Positions 62,021 to 64,000 of a DNA stretch of 64,000 nucleotides are shown here, in pieces. Under the pieces are notes generated by a model that was not told where the DNA came from, did no database searches, and worked only from the letters and a program-made list of their open reading frames with translations. The stretch comes from Microbispora rosea subsp. aerata (GTDB taxonomy: Bacteria > Actinomycetota > Actinomycetes > Streptosporangiales > Streptosporangiaceae). The stretch is from assembly GCF_014647835.1 (NCBI RefSeq), contig NZ_BMPY01000001.1:222128-286127 (forward strand), given 5' to 3'. A program made the translations under genes and the position numbers. How positions within the stretch are numbered: the first letter of the stretch is position 1; the number at the start of each line of letters is the position of its first letter.

Positions 62021-64000
62021 GCGGTGGTAGGTGAAGGCCCAGCGGTCTATGCCGACCTTGCGGCGGGTGTAGCGGTCGGGGTGGCGGTAGCGGTCGCGGT
62101 TGTGGAACTGGCACGCCGGACCCAGGAGTTTGAGGTCGGTGAGTCCTCCGGTGCTCCAGTTGTCGGCGTGGTCGATCTGGCACAAGGTCGCCGGGAGGGG
62201 GCAGCCGTCGACCCAGCAGGTGGCGTAACGGGCGAAGATCGCCCTGCGCTGGGCCGGGGTGGCCAGGCGGACCTTGCGGCCCATGTCGAGCACCTGCCCG
62301 TCGGCGTCCATGACGATCCGCATCAGGGTGGAGGTACGGGCCAGGCGGTGCACGCTGGAGACGGGCAGCACCTGCCCGGTGGCCAGCAGCAACCCCGGCA
62401 CCAGACCAGACGCACCCAGCGCGGCGCCCGCCGCCGTGCCGAACAGCGGCCCCGGCGCCGTCCCCAGTCCTGTCCCCAGCGGCGACTCCCCAGAATCGCT
62501 GCCGGGTACACCCGGCTCCGGTCGCGGTGACGTGCCGGGCCGCCCGGTTCCCCGTGGCATGCCATGCGTCGACCCCGCCGCACCAGGCGGTGTCCCTGGC
62601 ACCCCCGGCCGTGAGTCCGGTGTTCCCAGTGTCCCGGGCTCTGGGCGCGGTGACCTGGCCGGTTCCTGTGGCGGGACACCCGGCGCTCCCGATGTCCCTG
62701 GTCCTGGTTCCGGTGCGCTCTCCGGCCCTGCGGGCCGAGGTCCGGACGGCTCGTCAGCGCGACCCAGCCCACGCGGAGCCTCCCCCGCAGGCCGAGGCCC
62801 GGCGTGGGTGTGATGGGCACAGGTATCCCAAGGAGCGTGATGGGCACAGGTATCCCCGGGAGGATCACACGATCGCCACCGGCCCCACCGTGACTCCCCT
62901 GAGCGCGGCCCCTGTCCCTGCGCATGCCCCCGCTGCCGGGTGTTCTCTGCGTGGTCCGCAGGCGTGGTGGCCCGGCAGCTCTCTTGGGCCACCTCGGCGT
63001 CCCGGCCGTCCTCGATGTCCTCAATAGCTTCGCTGTCTTCGATCGCCTCGGCGTTCTGGGCGTCCTCCCACCTTTCGCCGCTGTCGGCCCGCTCGGCCTC
63101 GAAGGTCGCGGAGCGGGTGGCACTCTCGGCGTGCCCAGCCTCGGCGTGGGCCGTGGCGGAGTGGCAGGTCCCGGAAGTTGCGGAGCGGTCAGCGCCGCCC
63201 GGGTTCACGGCGCGATCGGGGGCGGAGTCGCTAGTGTTGTCGCCAGCCTCGCCCAGAGCAGAGTCGCCGGTGTCGTCGGCCCCGCTCGGCTCCTCGCAGC
63301 TTCCGATGTCGCCGGAGGCGCTGACGTCCTCGGCGTCGTGGGCGTCTTGGGTGTCTTCGATGTCTTCGTGGTGGTCGGTAGTGGAGACCGGGTCGGCGGG
63401 TTCGGGGTCGGTTGGGAGGGATTCGGCGCTGACCAGCACCAGGAGTTCGGTGACGATCTTGTCCTCCAGCAGGGCGATGAACGCATCGGCGTAGCGGACC
63501 CGCAACGGCCGATCGTCCCCCTCCGCTTTGGGCTTGGCGTAGGCGTCCAGCAACGCCCGCAGCCGGGCCGCCGCCTCCCGGGGCAGATAGAACTCCCCCT
63601 CCATCCCGCCACCCGCACCCGGCCGCACCCGCAGAAACCGCCGGGTGTAGTCGGCCTGCTCATCGCGTTCCTCGCCGTCGGGGTCGAGCACCGCCCGCAG
63701 GTAACGCCCGGCCTTGGCCACCTCCGCCGGGCCCGCCTTACCCGCCAGCTCCAGCAGGATCGGCTCAGCCAGCCGCGCCTGGTCGTCGGTCAGGCCCGAG
63801 ATCGCCTGGCAGATAGCCTCCACCACCCCGGCCGCCAGATGCCCGGCGGCGAACGCCTCCCGCACCCGGGGCAGACGGGCCAACTCCACCGCCAACGCCA
63901 GCACCCGCCCCGCCGTCGCACTGGTCATCCCCGCACTGGTGCGCAGCCAGGACCGGGTGGAGGCGTGCCCATGCCGCTTGGCCTCCCCCGCACGGTGCAC
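61997..64000 (-). CDS. DUF222 / HNH endonuclease family protein (13E12-repeat type), N-terminus beyond window
   Basis: At least 667 residues are encoded. The N-terminal part is DUF222 (RVLALAVELARLPRVREAFAAGHLAAGVVEAICQ and FYLPREAAARLRALLDAYAKPKAEGD). The C-terminus is an HNH nuclease with CWVDGCPLPATLCQIDHADNWSTGG and ACQFHNRDRYRHP (metal/zinc Cys and His). Between them lies about 300 residues of low-complexity Asp/Glu/Ala then Gly/Pro-rich sequence, far longer than in most relatives. A 19-bp direct repeat (TGATGGGCACAGGTATCCC at 62811 and 62838) lies inside. The family is multicopy in actinobacteria, with no proven role. The true start is left of view. Confidence 0.87.
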   Translation of the reverse strand: MHRAGEAKRHGHASTRSWLRTSAGMTSATAGRVLALAVELARLPRVREAFAAGHLAAGVVEAICQAISGLTDDQARLAEPILLELAGKAGPAEVAKAGRYLRAVLDPDGEERDEQADYTRRFLRVRPGAGGGMEGEFYLPREAAARLRALLDAYAKPKAEGDDRPLRVRYADAFIALLEDKIVTELLVLVSAESLPTDPEPADPVSTTDHHEDIEDTQDAHDAEDVSASGDIGSCEEPSGADDTGDSALGEAGDNTSDSAPDRAVNPGGADRSATSGTCHSATAHAEAGHAESATRSATFEAERADSGERWEDAQNAEAIEDSEAIEDIEDGRDAEVAQESCRATTPADHAENTRQRGHAQGQGPRSGESRWGRWRSCDPPGDTCAHHAPWDTCAHHTHAGPRPAGEAPRGLGRADEPSGPRPAGPESAPEPGPGTSGAPGVPPQEPARSPRPEPGTLGTPDSRPGVPGTPPGAAGSTHGMPRGTGRPGTSPRPEPGVPGSDSGESPLGTGLGTAPGPLFGTAAGAALGASGLVPGLLLATGQVLPVSSVHRLARTSTLMRIVMDADGQVLDMGRKVRLATPAQRRAIFARYATCWVDGCPLPATLCQIDHADNWSTGGLTDLKLLGPACQFHNRDRYRHPDRYTRRKVGIDRWAFTYHRLGGVRRL

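Overview
The window is high-GC DNA with densely packed genes, frequent GTG/TTG starts and many ATGA/GTGA stop-start overlaps, as in an actinobacterial chromosome. An ergothioneine operon, an HTH/DUF5753 + DUF397 pair, a SARP-type regulator, LmbE/PIG-L and DUF2510 proteins, a CebR-type cellulase operator and a DtxR-type iron box point to a filamentous actinomycete, probably of the Streptosporangiales. The family-level placement is inference.

Left part (1-8.6 kb): a six-gene minus-strand operon encodes a NodU-type carbamoyltransferase, GT2, GT9 and GT4 glycosyltransferases, GmhA and HldE. GmhB and a further glycosyltransferase diverge from it. Together they hold the route from sedoheptulose 7-phosphate to ADP-D,D-heptose plus the enzymes to use it, in an organism with no LPS. 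From 8.6 to 10.8 kb lies decayed DNA: a toxin-antitoxin remnant, a broken sensor kinase and an ABC permease tail. An orphan histidine kinase and the egtA-egtB-egtC-egtD operon follow (10.9-16.4 kb).

16.4-20.5 kb is an accessory patch with a HigB/HigA-type pair, the C-terminal stub of a type I restriction HsdR, DUF6907, a Scr1-type HTH/DUF5753 + DUF397 pair and a 77-bp partial duplication of that pair. 20.5-26.2 kb is metabolic: dapD, a small membrane protein, a secreted CBM2-GH6 cellulase under a CebR-type operator, malate dehydrogenase, a DUF998 membrane protein and a cold-shock protein. 26.4-35.3 kb holds a phosphotransferase-like gene coupled to an HTH-TPR regulator, a DUF427 protein, a divergent cysteinyl-tRNA synthetase paralogue with a broken KMSKS loop, a 31-residue ORF with a strong ribosome site, and an envelope set (GT4, PIG-L, UPF0104).

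35.4-54.3 kb is rich in signalling: a 1115-residue SARP/ATPase regulator, a DedA protein behind an iron box, a D,D-carboxypeptidase, an RNA 2'-O-methyltransferase, a VWA lipid-side protein, a sigma factor fused to a zinc-finger/transmembrane/extracellular tail, a MocR regulator with its PPOX target, then two receptor Ser/Thr kinases, a coupled pseudokinase and a DUF2510 membrane protein. The kinases, the pseudokinase and the sigma fusion share one layout: cytoplasmic signalling domain, one membrane span, and a beta-rich or Pro/Thr-rich outside part.

54.3-64 kb carries oligoribonuclease, tRNA-His, a LuxR-type regulator, lysine 6-aminotransferase facing a second aminotransferase plus an Lrp regulator, a class B PBP, a spermidine-synthase-like methyltransferase and, at the right edge, a DUF222/HNH endonuclease with a tandemly duplicated 3' end. 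No rRNA, CRISPR array or complete insertion sequence was seen.
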